A stretch of DNA of 64,000 bases from Cytobacillus depressus. GTDB lineage: Bacteria > Bacillota > Bacilli > Bacillales > Cytobacillaceae. Below are positions 9,277 through 17,631 of the stretch, piece by piece; the stretch's first letter is position 1; the number at the start of each line of letters is the position of its first letter. The stretch is taken from contig NZ_WBOS01000020.1 of assembly GCF_008923245.1 (NCBI RefSeq), forward strand, positions 1 to 64,000, read 5' to 3'. Position numbers and translations under genes: made by a program. A model generated the notes under the pieces. It was given only the letters and a program-made list of their open reading frames with translations, was not told the origin of the DNA and did no database searches.

Positions 9277-9532
9277 CATTCAGTGGGAAAGGGATTTTAT
9301 TCCCCGCTAAATGTTAGTTGAACTTATCACGCTCAAAAAGCCACATCCTCCCAAAAGCTCTGCTTTTGGTCGTGCGATGTATCGCTTCCGTAGTATTCCT
9401 TATCCTGTGGCTTTCGCCTGACTAGGACATCCTGTCCGTCGTCGGGCCTTTACGGGCTGTTGGATCTCCCACTTAGAATTTTATGTTTCCGTAACTTATT
9501 GAGGTGGGAGTCTTACAGCCCGTTAATCCGCG
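9277..9532 (+). repeat. Multi-hairpin structured element upstream of ispD
   Basis: This non-coding stretch contains at least five ordered hairpins: CATTCAGTGGGAA with TTCCCCGCTAAATG (about 9277-9313); AGCCACA with TGTGGCT (about 9339-9412) enclosing a perfect CCAAAAGC-tct-GCTTTTGG; GGACA-tcc-TGTCC near 9425; and GGGCTGT (about 9445) with ACAGCCC (about 9515) enclosing TCTCCCAC...GTGGGAG. Terminal hairpins around a structured interior resemble the ends and guide-RNA region of IS200/IS605-type elements, but there is no transposase or TnpB frame. It could equally be an unnamed structured RNA or a Bacillus repeat. Confidence 0.5.
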
Positions 9533-9564
9533 ATAATACTATGACTGGAAATACTTTGTGAGAA

Positions 9565-9620
9565 ATGAGGTTTGAAGATAGGAAGTCGGCTCAGCTGCCG
9601 GCTTCCTTCCATCTTACCTC
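9565..9620 (+). other. Long hairpin directly upstream of ispD
   Basis: GGAAGTCGGC pairs with GCCGGCTTCC around a short loop, and the flanks continue as GAAGAT/ATCTT and GAGGT/ACCTC, giving an imperfect stem of about 25 bp. No T-run follows, so it is not a simple terminator. It ends less than 20 bases before the ribosome site of ispD and could affect initiation or mark an element end. Confidence 0.5.
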
Positions 9621-9647
9621 TCACCTCTAGAATGGAGTTTGTTTTGC

Positions 9648-10343
9648 ATGGCTTATCAAGTCATCATTCCTGCTGCGGGCCAAGGAAAAAGAATGGGAGC
9701 GGGCAGGAATAAAGTGTTATTAGAACTAAATCAGACGCCGGTTTTTATACATACATTAAAAGTCTTTGAAATGGACGAGGATTGCGAAGGGATTTACCTT
9801 GCCATTAATCCGCTAGAACAGGATGAGATGGAGGCGCTTCTTAAGGAGCATCATATAACGAAGGTAATGGCTTTTGCTCCAGGTGGAAGTGAAAGGCAGC
9901 ATAGCATCTATAATGCATTAAAATGTGTAAAGCAAGAAGGAATTGTCCTTGTTCATGATGCTGCTCGGCCATTTATTGATAAAAAACTTCTCCGTCCTTT
10001 AGTAGAAGCGGCAAAAGAAGACGGCGCTGCCATATTAGCCGTACCAGTAAAAGATACAGTAAAAAAAGTTGCTGGAAATATGGTGACAGAAACGGTCGAA
10101 CGAACCAGCTTGTGGGCTGTTCAAACCCCACAGGCTTTTCGTTTTGCTATTTTATTAGATGCGTATAAACAAGCGGAAGCGGATGATTTCCTTGGTACGG
10201 ATGATGCCAGTTTAGTGGAGCGCATCGGGAAGAATGTTATCATAGTAGAAGGCCGTTATGACAATATTAAATTAACCACTCCTGAGGACTTATATTTTGC
10301 AGAAGCAATCATACACAAACGCCGGAAGGAACAGCAATTTTAA
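9648..10343 (+). CDS. ispD: 2-C-methyl-D-erythritol 4-phosphate cytidylyltransferase
   Basis: IspD joins CTP and MEP to give CDP-ME, the third step of the non-mevalonate isoprenoid pathway. The 231 residues carry the nucleotide-binding N-terminus (IPAAGQGKRMGAGRNK), the HDAARP motif near 105-110, and the late TTPEDLYFAE stretch. I use the ATG at 9648, with GGAG ten bases upstream, rather than the TTG at 9639 that would sit on the ribosome site. ispF follows after 25 bases, and the two act in the same pathway. Confidence 0.96.
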   Translation: MAYQVIIPAAGQGKRMGAGRNKVLLELNQTPVFIHTLKVFEMDEDCEGIYLAINPLEQDEMEALLKEHHITKVMAFAPGGSERQHSIYNALKCVKQEGIVLVHDAARPFIDKKLLRPLVEAAKEDGAAILAVPVKDTVKKVAGNMVTETVERTSLWAVQTPQAFRFAILLDAYKQAEADDFLGTDDASLVERIGKNVIIVEGRYDNIKLTTPEDLYFAEAIIHKRRKEQQF

Positions 10344-10368
10344 TATTTTTGAAAAAGAGGGGACATAC

Positions 10369-10848
10369 ATGTTTCGAATTGGACAAGGGTTTGATGTACA
10401 TCAATTAACGGAAGGGCGTCCGCTGATCATTGGCGGAATTGAAATTCCATATGAAAAAGGATTATTAGGACATTCCGATGCAGATGTTTTATTACATACG
10501 GTTGCGGATGCCTGTCTCGGAGCAATCGGTGAAGGCGATATTGGCAGACATTTTCCTGATACTGATCCTGAGTTCAAGGATGCCGATTCAGCCAAACTAT
10601 TAGAGCATGTTTGGCAGCTTGTGAAGGATAAAGGGTATGAGCTTGTAAACGCCGATTGCACAATTATTGCCCAAAAACCTAAAATGGCTCCTTATGTTGG
10701 GCAAATGCGTGAAAGAATCGCTGAGCTATTAGAAACCTCTATCGAAAATATCAATGTGAAAGCTACAACGACAGAAAAACTAGGATTTACTGGCCGGGGT
10801 GAAGGAATTGCCTCACAGGTAGCTGTTTTATTACAGAAAAAGAACTGA
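10369..10848 (+). CDS. ispF: 2-C-methyl-D-erythritol 2,4-cyclodiphosphate synthase
   Basis: IspF cyclises CDP-ME 2-phosphate to MEcPP with loss of CMP in the MEP pathway; the enzyme is a trimer with a zinc at each active site. The 159 residues show the metal ligands in GFDVHQL (D8, H10) and the HSDADVLLH motif (about 34-42), and the C-terminal TTTEKLGFTGRGEGI. The start at 10369 has AAGAGGGGA upstream; a longer frame reaching back into ispD has no ribosome site. Length is the family norm. Confidence 0.96.
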   Translation: MFRIGQGFDVHQLTEGRPLIIGGIEIPYEKGLLGHSDADVLLHTVADACLGAIGEGDIGRHFPDTDPEFKDADSAKLLEHVWQLVKDKGYELVNADCTIIAQKPKMAPYVGQMRERIAELLETSIENINVKATTTEKLGFTGRGEGIASQVAVLLQKKN

Positions 10849-10890
10849 TAAAATAAAGTAGAGGCAAAGTTGTAATTATATTGTTGAGTA

Positions 10891-10965
10891 TAGCTCTATG
10901 CGTGCATGCGAACGGGTTTTATTCGGGACGAATAACGTAGAGAGCAGACACGCATTGGGGAGGTT
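10891..10965 (+). repeat. Structured two-copy element, copy 1 (gltX leader)
   Basis: ATGCGTG (10898-10904) pairs with CACGCAT (10949-10955), and an inner hairpin TTATTCG-gga-CGAATAA (10919-10935) is perfect. The core words GAACGGGTTTT and ACGAATAACGTAGAGA are identical in a second copy at 63634-63699. It lies about 70 bases before the gltX start, probably in its mRNA leader. I cannot assign it to a named RNA family. Confidence 0.6.
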
Positions 10966-11035
10966 ATACGTCAATCAATTGTTTTAACATAGCCAGTTAA
11001 TAAAAGATCGATTTTTTGAGGAGGACAAGAGCAAC

Positions 11036-12493
11036 ATGTCAAATGATATTCGCGTACGTTATGCCCCTAGTCCAACAGGACATTTACATATTGGGAATGC
11101 TCGTACAGCCTTATTTAACTATTTATTTGCCAGAAATCAAGGCGGGAAATTTATTATCCGCATTGAGGATACCGACAAGAAACGCAATATTGCAGGTGGA
11201 GAAGAAAGCCAGCTTAAGTATTTATCATGGCTTGGCATTGACTGGGACGAAAGCGTTGATAAGGATGGTGGCTTTGGACCTTATCGCCAGTCTGAAAGAA
11301 ATGAGATTTATGAAAAGTATTATCATGAGTTGCTTGAAAAGGGTCATGCATATAAATGTTACTGTACGGAAGAAGAATTAGAGGCTGACAGAGAAGCTCA
11401 AATGGCTAAAGGGGAAACCCCAATATATTCAGGGAAATGCCGTCATTTGTCACCTGAAGAGCGGGCAAAGCTTGAGGCAGAGGACAGACAGCCTAGCATT
11501 CGTTTCTTAGTTCCTCAGGGAAAAGTCTATGCTTTTGATGATATGGTCAAAGGGACTGTTTCCTTCGAATCAGATGGAATTGGTGACCACGTTATTATAA
11601 AAAAGGATGGCACACCGACATATAATTTTGCTGTAACGGTCGATGACTATTTAATGCAGATTTCCCATGTTTTAAGAGGAGATGACCACATCTCAAATAC
11701 GCCGAAGCAATTAATGATTTATGATGCATTAGGCTGGGAAGCGCCAATTTTTGGCCATATGACTTTAATTGTCAATGAAAGCCGCAAGAAATTAAGTAAG
11801 CGTGATGAATCAATTATTCAATTTATTGAGCAATATGAAGAGCTCGGCTATTTGCCGGAAGCACTGTTTAACTTTATTGGTCTATTAGGCTGGTCACCAT
11901 CTGGAGAAGAAGAAATCTTCTCGAAGGATGAGTTCATTAATATTTTTGATGCTAATCGTCTTTCGAAATCACCAGCTTTATTTGATAAGCAGAAGCTAAC
12001 ATGGATGAACAATCAATATATGAAAACAATTGATCTTGACAGACTTGTAGCTATTTCACAGCCGCATCTTGTAAAAGCTGGCCGCATTGGAGAGAACTTG
12101 TCAGAAGAGGAAACAGAGTGGGTGCGCAGCTTAATTGCTCTTTATCAGGAAAAAATGAGCTTTGGAGCGGAAATTGTTGAGCTGTCTGAAATGTTCTTTA
12201 CCGAGAAAATGGAAATGGATGAAGAGGCAAAGGCTGTGATCGAAGAGGACCAGGTTCCGGAAGTGCTGTCTGCTTTCTTAACTGAAATTGACAATCTATC
12301 GGAGTTTAAAGCAGATGAAATTAAGGCAGCAATGAAGGCTGTTCAAAAATCTACTGGCCATAAAGGGAAAAAGCTCTTTATGCCAATCCGTGTTGCGATT
12401 ACAGGCCAAACTCACGGGCCAGATCTTCCGCAAGCGATTGCGCTTTTCGGAAAGGAAAAAGTAAAAAATCAATTATTGAGTATTTTAGGTTAA
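11036..12493 (+). CDS. gltX: Glutamyl-tRNA synthetase
   Basis: A class I aminoacyl-tRNA synthetase that charges tRNA-Glu; in Bacillus it also mischarges tRNA-Gln, which GatCAB then amidates. The 485 residues have the HIGN form of the HIGH motif (18-21), the catalytic KLSKR loop near 252-256, and the helical anticodon-binding C-terminus. GAGGAGGACAAGAGCAAC precedes the ATG. The gene is followed by a spacer with a T-box that separates its expression from cysE-cysS. Confidence 0.97.
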   Translation: MSNDIRVRYAPSPTGHLHIGNARTALFNYLFARNQGGKFIIRIEDTDKKRNIAGGEESQLKYLSWLGIDWDESVDKDGGFGPYRQSERNEIYEKYYHELLEKGHAYKCYCTEEELEADREAQMAKGETPIYSGKCRHLSPEERAKLEAEDRQPSIRFLVPQGKVYAFDDMVKGTVSFESDGIGDHVIIKKDGTPTYNFAVTVDDYLMQISHVLRGDDHISNTPKQLMIYDALGWEAPIFGHMTLIVNESRKKLSKRDESIIQFIEQYEELGYLPEALFNFIGLLGWSPSGEEEIFSKDEFINIFDANRLSKSPALFDKQKLTWMNNQYMKTIDLDRLVAISQPHLVKAGRIGENLSEEETEWVRSLIALYQEKMSFGAEIVELSEMFFTEKMEMDEEAKAVIEEDQVPEVLSAFLTEIDNLSEFKADEIKAAMKAVQKSTGHKGKKLFMPIRVAITGQTHGPDLPQAIALFGKEKVKNQLLSILG

Positions 12494-12533
12494 CATATTG
12501 CTCAAAATGTAATATAGTAATAAATAAATGTAA

Positions 12534-12619
12534 GTTCAAAAAGGAGGACAAAAAGAGCCGAGAAGTTCAAGCAAGCTGACGCCGAAATTCGACAGCTATT
12601 TTCCCCGGACTTTTTGAAC
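12534..12619 (+). repeat. Long-stem intergenic repeat between gltX and the T-box
   Basis: GTTCAAAAAG (12534-12543) pairs perfectly with CTTTTTGAAC (12610-12619); inside, AGCTG (12574-12578) pairs with CAGCT (12593-12597). The stem contains an AGGAGGAC ribosome-site-like word but no start codon follows in a useful position. From memory the unit resembles an interspersed repeat common between genes in Bacillaceae. Its job, if any, is unknown. Confidence 0.55.
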
Positions 12620-12639
12620 AACTTAAATAACTTCATAAT

Positions 12640-12918
12640 TGAAAGTGTAGAAGAGGAAAAGTAAGTTCATGATGCTTTTTAGAGAGAACCATCACCGGCT
12701 GAAAGTGGTTTAAGCCTCTCATCGTTCTGAAGTGCCCCTCTGAGCCTCATTTCGAATGGTCATCACTATTTAGTACGCAAGTGCTGGAGTGGGTTTCCTA
12801 GTAGGAGTGAGCGGAACTAATCCGTTAACAAGTAAAAGTTGAGGCATATTATTGTGTCTAAACAGAGTGGAACCGCGTGTTAAACGTCTCTGTCATTCGT
12901 GACAGGGGCGTTTTTTTA
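12640..12918 (+). promoter_or_regulatory. Cysteine T-box riboswitch
   Basis: A T-box leader that senses uncharged tRNA-Cys. The AGTAAG-type segment is near 12659, the specifier context GAAG-TGC-CC gives TGC (12733-12735, a Cys codon), and the T-box AGAGTGGAACCGCG is at 12864-12877. The bulge TGGA would pair with the UCCA end of tRNA-Cys, whose discriminator base is U. A 12-bp terminator, AACGTCTCTGTC (12883-12894) with GACAGGGGCGTT (12901-12912), is followed by T residues. It controls cysE-cysS: cysteine shortage should allow read-through. Confidence 0.94.
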
Positions 12919-13062
12919 TTGGTTAAAAAAGCTTTGGAAATATAAGATTTCCCGGAAAATACTATTCGGAAAAAACTTATTTTGAACAAAGCTAATCCTC
13001 TGGCGCAAATACGCCAAAGTGAATTAGATAGAAACAATGACAAAAGGGGAGGGGAATTGGCA

Positions 13063-13731
13063 GTGTTTAAAAATCTGAAAGAAGATATCGAGGTAATTTT
13101 TGAACAGGACCCTGCAGCAAGAAGTTATCTAGAGGTCATCTTAACGTATTCAGGTTTGCATTCTATATGGGCACATCGAATTGCCCATGCGCTCTTTAAA
13201 AGAAAGTTTTTCTTTCTCGCTAGAGCCATTTCGCAAATCAGCCGCTTTTTCACGGGGATTGAGATTCATCCAGGTGCAACAATTGGAAGAAGGCTCTTCA
13301 TTGACCATGGAATGGGTGTCGTAATTGGAGAGACTTGTGAAATAGGCGATAATGTTACCATTTTCCAAGGGGTCACGCTAGGGGGCACAGGGAAAGAAAA
13401 AGGAAAGCGCCATCCGACTATTAAGGATAATGCCCTTATTGCTACAGGTGCAAAGGTTCTTGGGTCCATTACAATTGGCGAAAATTCAAAAATTGGAGCG
13501 GGGTCTGTTGTTTTACACGAAGTTCCGCCAAATTCAACGGTCGTAGGAATTCCTGGTAGAGTGAAAGTGCAAGATGGGGTAAAAATTAAAAAGGATTTAA
13601 ATCACAGCGATCTTCCCGATCCAATTGCTGACCGATTTAAAGATTTAGAAAATGAAATTGCTAAATTAAGCTTTGAATTAGAGGAGTTAAGAAAAGAAAG
13701 GAGCATGGTTAATGGCCATTCAAATTTATAA
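13063..13731 (+). CDS. cysE: Serine O-acetyltransferase
   Basis: CysE transfers acetyl from acetyl-CoA to serine, giving O-acetylserine for cysteine synthesis. The 222-residue protein has a helical N-terminal part and a left-handed beta-helix built from hexapeptide repeats (about 70-165, GIEIHPGATIGRRLFIDHG and after), with the catalytic-region HGMGVVIGE. The GTG at 13063 is preferred because GGGGAGGGG ends eight bases before it; a TTG six bases upstream would be too close. It lies behind the Cys T-box and overlaps cysS by 20 bases, so amino-acid synthesis and tRNA charging are switched together. Confidence 0.94.
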   Translation: MFKNLKEDIEVIFEQDPAARSYLEVILTYSGLHSIWAHRIAHALFKRKFFFLARAISQISRFFTGIEIHPGATIGRRLFIDHGMGVVIGETCEIGDNVTIFQGVTLGGTGKEKGKRHPTIKDNALIATGAKVLGSITIGENSKIGAGSVVLHEVPPNSTVVGIPGRVKVQDGVKIKKDLNHSDLPDPIADRFKDLENEIAKLSFELEELRKERSMVNGHSNL

Positions 13732-15115
13732 TACATTAACAAGACAAAAAGAGCCTTTTATTCCTTTAGAAGAAGGAAAGGTTAAAATGTATGTGTGCGG
13801 TCCTACGGTTTATAATTATATTCATATAGGAAATGCTAGACCACCTATCGTGTTTGACACAGTGAGAAGATATTTTCAATATCGAGGCTATGATATTAAA
13901 TATATTTCTAACTTTACAGACGTTGATGATAAATTAATTCGTGCCGCCAATGAGCTCGGGGAAGAGGTACCGGTAATTGCTGAACGCTTTATCGATGCTT
14001 ATTTTGCTGATGTTTCTGCCCTTGGATGCAAACGTGCAGATGCTCACCCGCGCGTGACAGAAAGTATGGATATTATTATCGAGTTTATCGAAGCTTTAAT
14101 TGAAAAAGGTTATGCTTATGAGTCAGAGGGTGATGTCTATTACCATACCCGTAAGTTCGAAGAATATGGCAAGCTTTCTCACCAATCGATCGATGAACTT
14201 CGCTCAGGTGCCCGTATTGCTGTTGGAGAAAAGAAGGAAGATGCTCTTGATTTTGCCCTGTGGAAGGCAGCGAAAGAAGGAGAAATTTATTGGGATAGCC
14301 CATGGGGAACAGGACGGCCTGGCTGGCATATTGAGTGCTCGGCGATGGCCAAAAAATACTTAGGCGAGACGATCGATATTCATGCTGGCGGCCAGGACTT
14401 AGCTTTCCCTCACCATGAGAATGAAATTGCTCAATCAGAAGCGGTAAGCGGAAAAACCTTTGCCCGTTATTGGATGCATAACGGTTATATTAATATCAAC
14501 AATGAAAAAATGTCTAAATCACTTGGCAACTTTATTCTCGTTCACGATATTATTAAAAAGCATGATCCGCAAGTACTGCGATTCTTCATGCTATCTGTTC
14601 ACTATCGCAATCCAATTAACTACAGTGATGAGTTGCTGGAGAATACGCGTGCGGGACTAGAGAGAATAAAAACGTCTTATCATAACTTGAAGCACCGTCA
14701 AGAAACTAGTGCAAACTTAACTGATAATAACGAAGAATGGCTTGAGAAAATTTCAGCACTTCACGAAGAGTTCATCAAAGAGATGGATGATGATTTTAAT
14801 ACAGCTAACGGCATTTCGGTTCTTTTTGAGCTTTCAAAACTAGCCAATTATTATGTAATGGAGAGAAACACTTCAGTAACAGTCATTGAAGCATTTACTA
14901 AGGAATTTGAAGATCTTTTCCAAGTGCTTGGACTTACTTTAGAGTCTGAGAAAGAGGAACTGCTCGATGAAGACATCGAACGTTTAATTGGGGAGCGGAT
15001 TCAAGCTCGGAAGGATCGCAACTTTAAGCGAGCTGACGAAATCCGTGATCAACTGAAAGACATGAACATCATCCTTGAAGATACCCCTCAAGGCATTAGA
15101 TGGAAAAGAGGCTAA
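13712..15115 (+). CDS. cysS: Cysteinyl-tRNA synthetase
   Basis: A class I synthetase that charges tRNA-Cys. In the 467 residues C29 (CGPTVYN) and the cysteine of GWHIECSAM, with HHENE, form the zinc site that recognises the cysteine thiol. HIGN is at 38-41 and KMSKS near 266-270. The gene overlaps the end of cysE by 20 bases and has AAAGGAG upstream of its ATG inside cysE, so translation is probably coupled. Regulated by the T-box before cysE. Confidence 0.97.
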   Translation: MAIQIYNTLTRQKEPFIPLEEGKVKMYVCGPTVYNYIHIGNARPPIVFDTVRRYFQYRGYDIKYISNFTDVDDKLIRAANELGEEVPVIAERFIDAYFADVSALGCKRADAHPRVTESMDIIIEFIEALIEKGYAYESEGDVYYHTRKFEEYGKLSHQSIDELRSGARIAVGEKKEDALDFALWKAAKEGEIYWDSPWGTGRPGWHIECSAMAKKYLGETIDIHAGGQDLAFPHHENEIAQSEAVSGKTFARYWMHNGYININNEKMSKSLGNFILVHDIIKKHDPQVLRFFMLSVHYRNPINYSDELLENTRAGLERIKTSYHNLKHRQETSANLTDNNEEWLEKISALHEEFIKEMDDDFNTANGISVLFELSKLANYYVMERNTSVTVIEAFTKEFEDLFQVLGLTLESEKEELLDEDIERLIGERIQARKDRNFKRADEIRDQLKDMNIILEDTPQGIRWKRG

Positions 15116-15118
15116 AGA

Positions 15119-15544
15119 ATGCTTCAATACGAAAATAAAATTGATGAAAAACAATTAAACAGCCTCGCCCTTGCATATATGGGCGATGCTGTTTTTGAAG
15201 TCTATGTTAGAAGGCATCTGATTCAGCATGGAAAGGTTAGACCGAATCATTTGCATAGAGAAGCCACCTCCTATGTTTCCGCGAAAGCTCAATCTGCGGT
15301 TATTCACCAATTATTGGATTCAGATACGCTGTCAGTAGAGGAAGTAGCGGTTGTAAAAAGGGGCAGAAATGCAAAATCAGGCTCTATTCCTAAAAATACA
15401 GATGTACAAACATACCGATATAGTACTGCGTTTGAAGCGCTAATTGGCTACCTGCATTTATCAGGGAATGAGGAGCGGCTAGAAGAAATTATACGCGCTG
15501 CTTTTCAATTAGTGGAAGAAAAGAAAGGAGGACATTCAAAATGA
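15119..15544 (+). CDS. mrnC: Mini-ribonuclease III
   Basis: MrnC is a small RNase III that lacks the double-stranded RNA-binding domain and matures 23S rRNA. The 141 residues are one RNase III catalytic domain, with LALAYMGDAVFEVYVRRHL holding the metal-binding aspartate, and TAFEALIGYLHL holding the second acidic cluster. It starts three bases after cysS and overlaps rlmB by four bases (ATGA). A neighbour that modifies 23S rRNA fits its role in ribosome assembly. Confidence 0.95.
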   Translation: MLQYENKIDEKQLNSLALAYMGDAVFEVYVRRHLIQHGKVRPNHLHREATSYVSAKAQSAVIHQLLDSDTLSVEEVAVVKRGRNAKSGSIPKNTDVQTYRYSTAFEALIGYLHLSGNEERLEEIIRAAFQLVEEKKGGHSK

Positions 15545-16284
15545 GTCAAGATTTTATTATGGGAAAAAACCCTGTAATGGAAGCACTGAAATCAGGTCGT
15601 GATATTAACAAAATTTTTATAGCAGAAGGTTCCCAAGGTGGACAGATGCAGCAGGTGATTGGGCTTGCCAAAGCTTCCAATGTATTTGTTCAGTTTGTGC
15701 CGAAAAAGAAATTAGATCAGATGGTAGAAGGAAATCATCAAGGAGTAGTGGCGCAAGTTGCTGCTTATCAGTACGCAGAAATAGAAGATTTATTCGCTGC
15801 TGCCGAAAAAAGAAATGAAGCACCGTTTTTCTTATTGTTAGATGAAATTGAAGATCCGCACAATTTAGGCTCCATCATGAGAACAGCAGATGCTGTAGGA
15901 GCTCATGGAATTATTATTCCGAAGCGCAGAGCGGTAGGTTTAACTGCGACAGTTGCTAAAGCTTCAACCGGTGCGATTGAGCATATCCCTGTTGTCCGTG
16001 TGACAAATATGGCGAGAACTATTGATGAATTAAAGGAAAAAGGTGTCTGGATTGCGGGGACAGACGCAAAGGGCAGTGAAGATTACCGCCGTTTTGATGG
16101 CACACTTCCTTTAGGATTGGTCATTGGAAGTGAAGGAAAAGGAATGGGTAGATTGATTCGGGAAAAATGTGATTTCTTAATTCATTTACCGATGGCTGGC
16201 CATGTAACTTCTTTAAATGCATCTGTTGCAGCAGCTCTTTTAATGTATGAGGTTTACCGAAAGCGACATCCTCTTGAGGGATAG
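15541..16284 (+). CDS. rlmB: 23S rRNA 2'-O-methyltransferase RlmB family (YacO)
   Basis: A SPOUT-class methyltransferase expected to methylate the ribose of a guanosine in 23S rRNA. The 247 residues have an N-terminal L30e-like substrate domain (about 1-75) and the knotted catalytic domain with NLGSIMRTADAVGAHG, LVIGSEGKGM and LPMAGHVTSLNASVA motifs. The start overlaps the mrnC stop; GAAAGGAGG stands upstream. The exact target base is assigned by family, not shown here. Confidence 0.93.
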   Translation: MSQDFIMGKNPVMEALKSGRDINKIFIAEGSQGGQMQQVIGLAKASNVFVQFVPKKKLDQMVEGNHQGVVAQVAAYQYAEIEDLFAAAEKRNEAPFFLLLDEIEDPHNLGSIMRTADAVGAHGIIIPKRRAVGLTATVAKASTGAIEHIPVVRVTNMARTIDELKEKGVWIAGTDAKGSEDYRRFDGTLPLGLVIGSEGKGMGRLIREKCDFLIHLPMAGHVTSLNASVAAALLMYEVYRKRHPLEG

Positions 16285-16286
16285 AA

Positions 16287-16796
16287 ATGGACATCCTACT
16301 TGTCGACGGTTATAACGTCATTGGTGCTTGGCCAGAGTTAAGAGAGCTTAAGAAAAAAGATTTGTCAGCTGCCAGGGACCGATTGATTGAAAAAATGGCA
16401 GAGTACCAAGGGTATTCTGGATATCGAGTGATCGTTGTTTTCGATGCCCATTTTGTAAAGGGTACAGAAAAAAAATATAAAGATTCAAAGGTTGAAGTGA
16501 TTTTTACAAGAACAAATGAGACGGCTGATGAGAGAATTGAAAAACTTGCCATCAGCCTGAATAACATCAAAACACAAGTTCATGTAGCAACTTCCGATTT
16601 CACTGAACAATGGGCGATATTTGGCCAAGGCGCTTTAAGAAAATCTTCAAGAGAATTATTAAATGAAATGAATTCAATTGAGGGGAGAATAGAGAAAAGG
16701 GTCAAGAAAATTCAAGAAAATAAGCCATTCTCGAAGATTCCGCTTAGTAAAGAAATGGCAGAAATTTTTGAAAAATGGCGCCGCGGGGACCAATGA
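16287..16796 (+). CDS. rae1: Ribosome-associated endoribonuclease Rae1 (YacP)
   Basis: Rae1 is a NYN/PIN-like nuclease that enters the ribosomal A site and cleaves certain mRNAs during translation. The 169 residues begin with the NYN core MDILLVDGYNVIGAWPEL, and the acidic residues in VVFDAHF and TADERIEKL form the expected active-site cluster. The gene begins two bases after rlmB. Its 3' end is directly followed by the sigH promoter. Confidence 0.92.
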   Translation: MDILLVDGYNVIGAWPELRELKKKDLSAARDRLIEKMAEYQGYSGYRVIVVFDAHFVKGTEKKYKDSKVEVIFTRTNETADERIEKLAISLNNIKTQVHVATSDFTEQWAIFGQGALRKSSRELLNEMNSIEGRIEKRVKKIQENKPFSKIPLSKEMAEIFEKWRRGDQ

Positions 16797-16800
16797 ATGG

Positions 16801-16830
16801 TTGACGCTGGAAAAAACCCTACTGTATAAT
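16801..16830 (+). promoter_or_regulatory. SigA promoter of sigH
   Basis: TTGACG (16801-16806) and TATAAT (16825-16830) are 18 bases apart, starting five bases after the rae1 stop. In B. subtilis the sigH (spo0H) promoter is SigA-type and repressed by AbrB; AT-rich surroundings here would permit that, but no AbrB site can be defined by eye. Confidence 0.78.
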
Positions 16831-16866
16831 ATTTCTATCTATGCTTGTGCGGTCGGGGGGATCTTA

Positions 16867-17520
16867 GTGGATACTGACTTGAAAACAATCGATGAAAATT
16901 TAGATTACATGCAGCTTGAAGATGAGGAATTGATTGATTTAGTACACAAAGGTGAAAGCGAAGCGTTGGATTATTTAATTCATAAGTATCGCAACTTTGT
17001 GCGGGCCAAAGCAAGATCATACTTTTTAATTGGTGCAGATAAGGAAGACATTGTTCAAGAGGGAATGATTGGCTTATTTAAGGCGATTCGTGACTTTAAA
17101 GAGGACAAGCTATCTTCATTTAAAGCGTTTGCAGAACTGTGCATTACAAGGCAAATTATCACAGCCATTAAAACCGCAACAAGACAAAAGCACATTCCGT
17201 TGAATTCATATGTGTCACTGGACAAGCCGATCTATGACGAAGAATCGGACCGGACATTGATGGATGTTATTTCGGGTGCGAAAGTAATGGATCCCGAGGA
17301 ATTGATTATTAATCAAGAGGAGTTCGACCATATTGAAGTGAAAATGTCTGAGCTTCTCAGTGATCTCGAACGAAAGGTGCTTTCCCTATACTTAGATGGA
17401 CAATCATATCAGGAAATTTCGGAAGAATTAAACAGACATGTGAAGTCCATTGATAATGCTCTGCAACGGGTAAAGAGAAAGCTCGAAAGGTATTTGGAGG
17501 TTCGTGAAATCACTTTGTAA
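16867..17520 (+). CDS. sigH: RNA polymerase sigma-H factor
   Basis: SigH directs early sporulation and post-exponential genes. The 217 residues hold region 2 (LIDLVHKGESEALDYLIHKYRNFVRAKARSYF and the -10-binding helix), and region 4 with the helix-turn-helix (DGQSYQEISEELNRHVKSIDNALQR). The GTG at 16867 is chosen: GGGGGGA lies six bases upstream and the product then matches the family length. Frames running further upstream would cross the promoter. Its presence marks the organism as a sporulating Bacillaceae. Confidence 0.95.
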   Translation: MDTDLKTIDENLDYMQLEDEELIDLVHKGESEALDYLIHKYRNFVRAKARSYFLIGADKEDIVQEGMIGLFKAIRDFKEDKLSSFKAFAELCITRQIITAIKTATRQKHIPLNSYVSLDKPIYDEESDRTLMDVISGAKVMDPEELIINQEEFDHIEVKMSELLSDLERKVLSLYLDGQSYQEISEELNRHVKSIDNALQRVKRKLERYLEVREITL

Positions 17521-17631
17521 GAAGGATAAAATTAGTGCTCACTCTTTCTTCCGGCTTTCACTGTCATTGACATCATGCCATGACCATGATAAAGTTTTAA
17601 GGACGTAAATGTATTTTTAGTAGGTGGAATC

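Noticed and set aside
9277..9532. Intact insertion sequence
   Set aside because: No transposase or TnpB frame and no clear target-site duplication are visible; only a structured remnant can be claimed.
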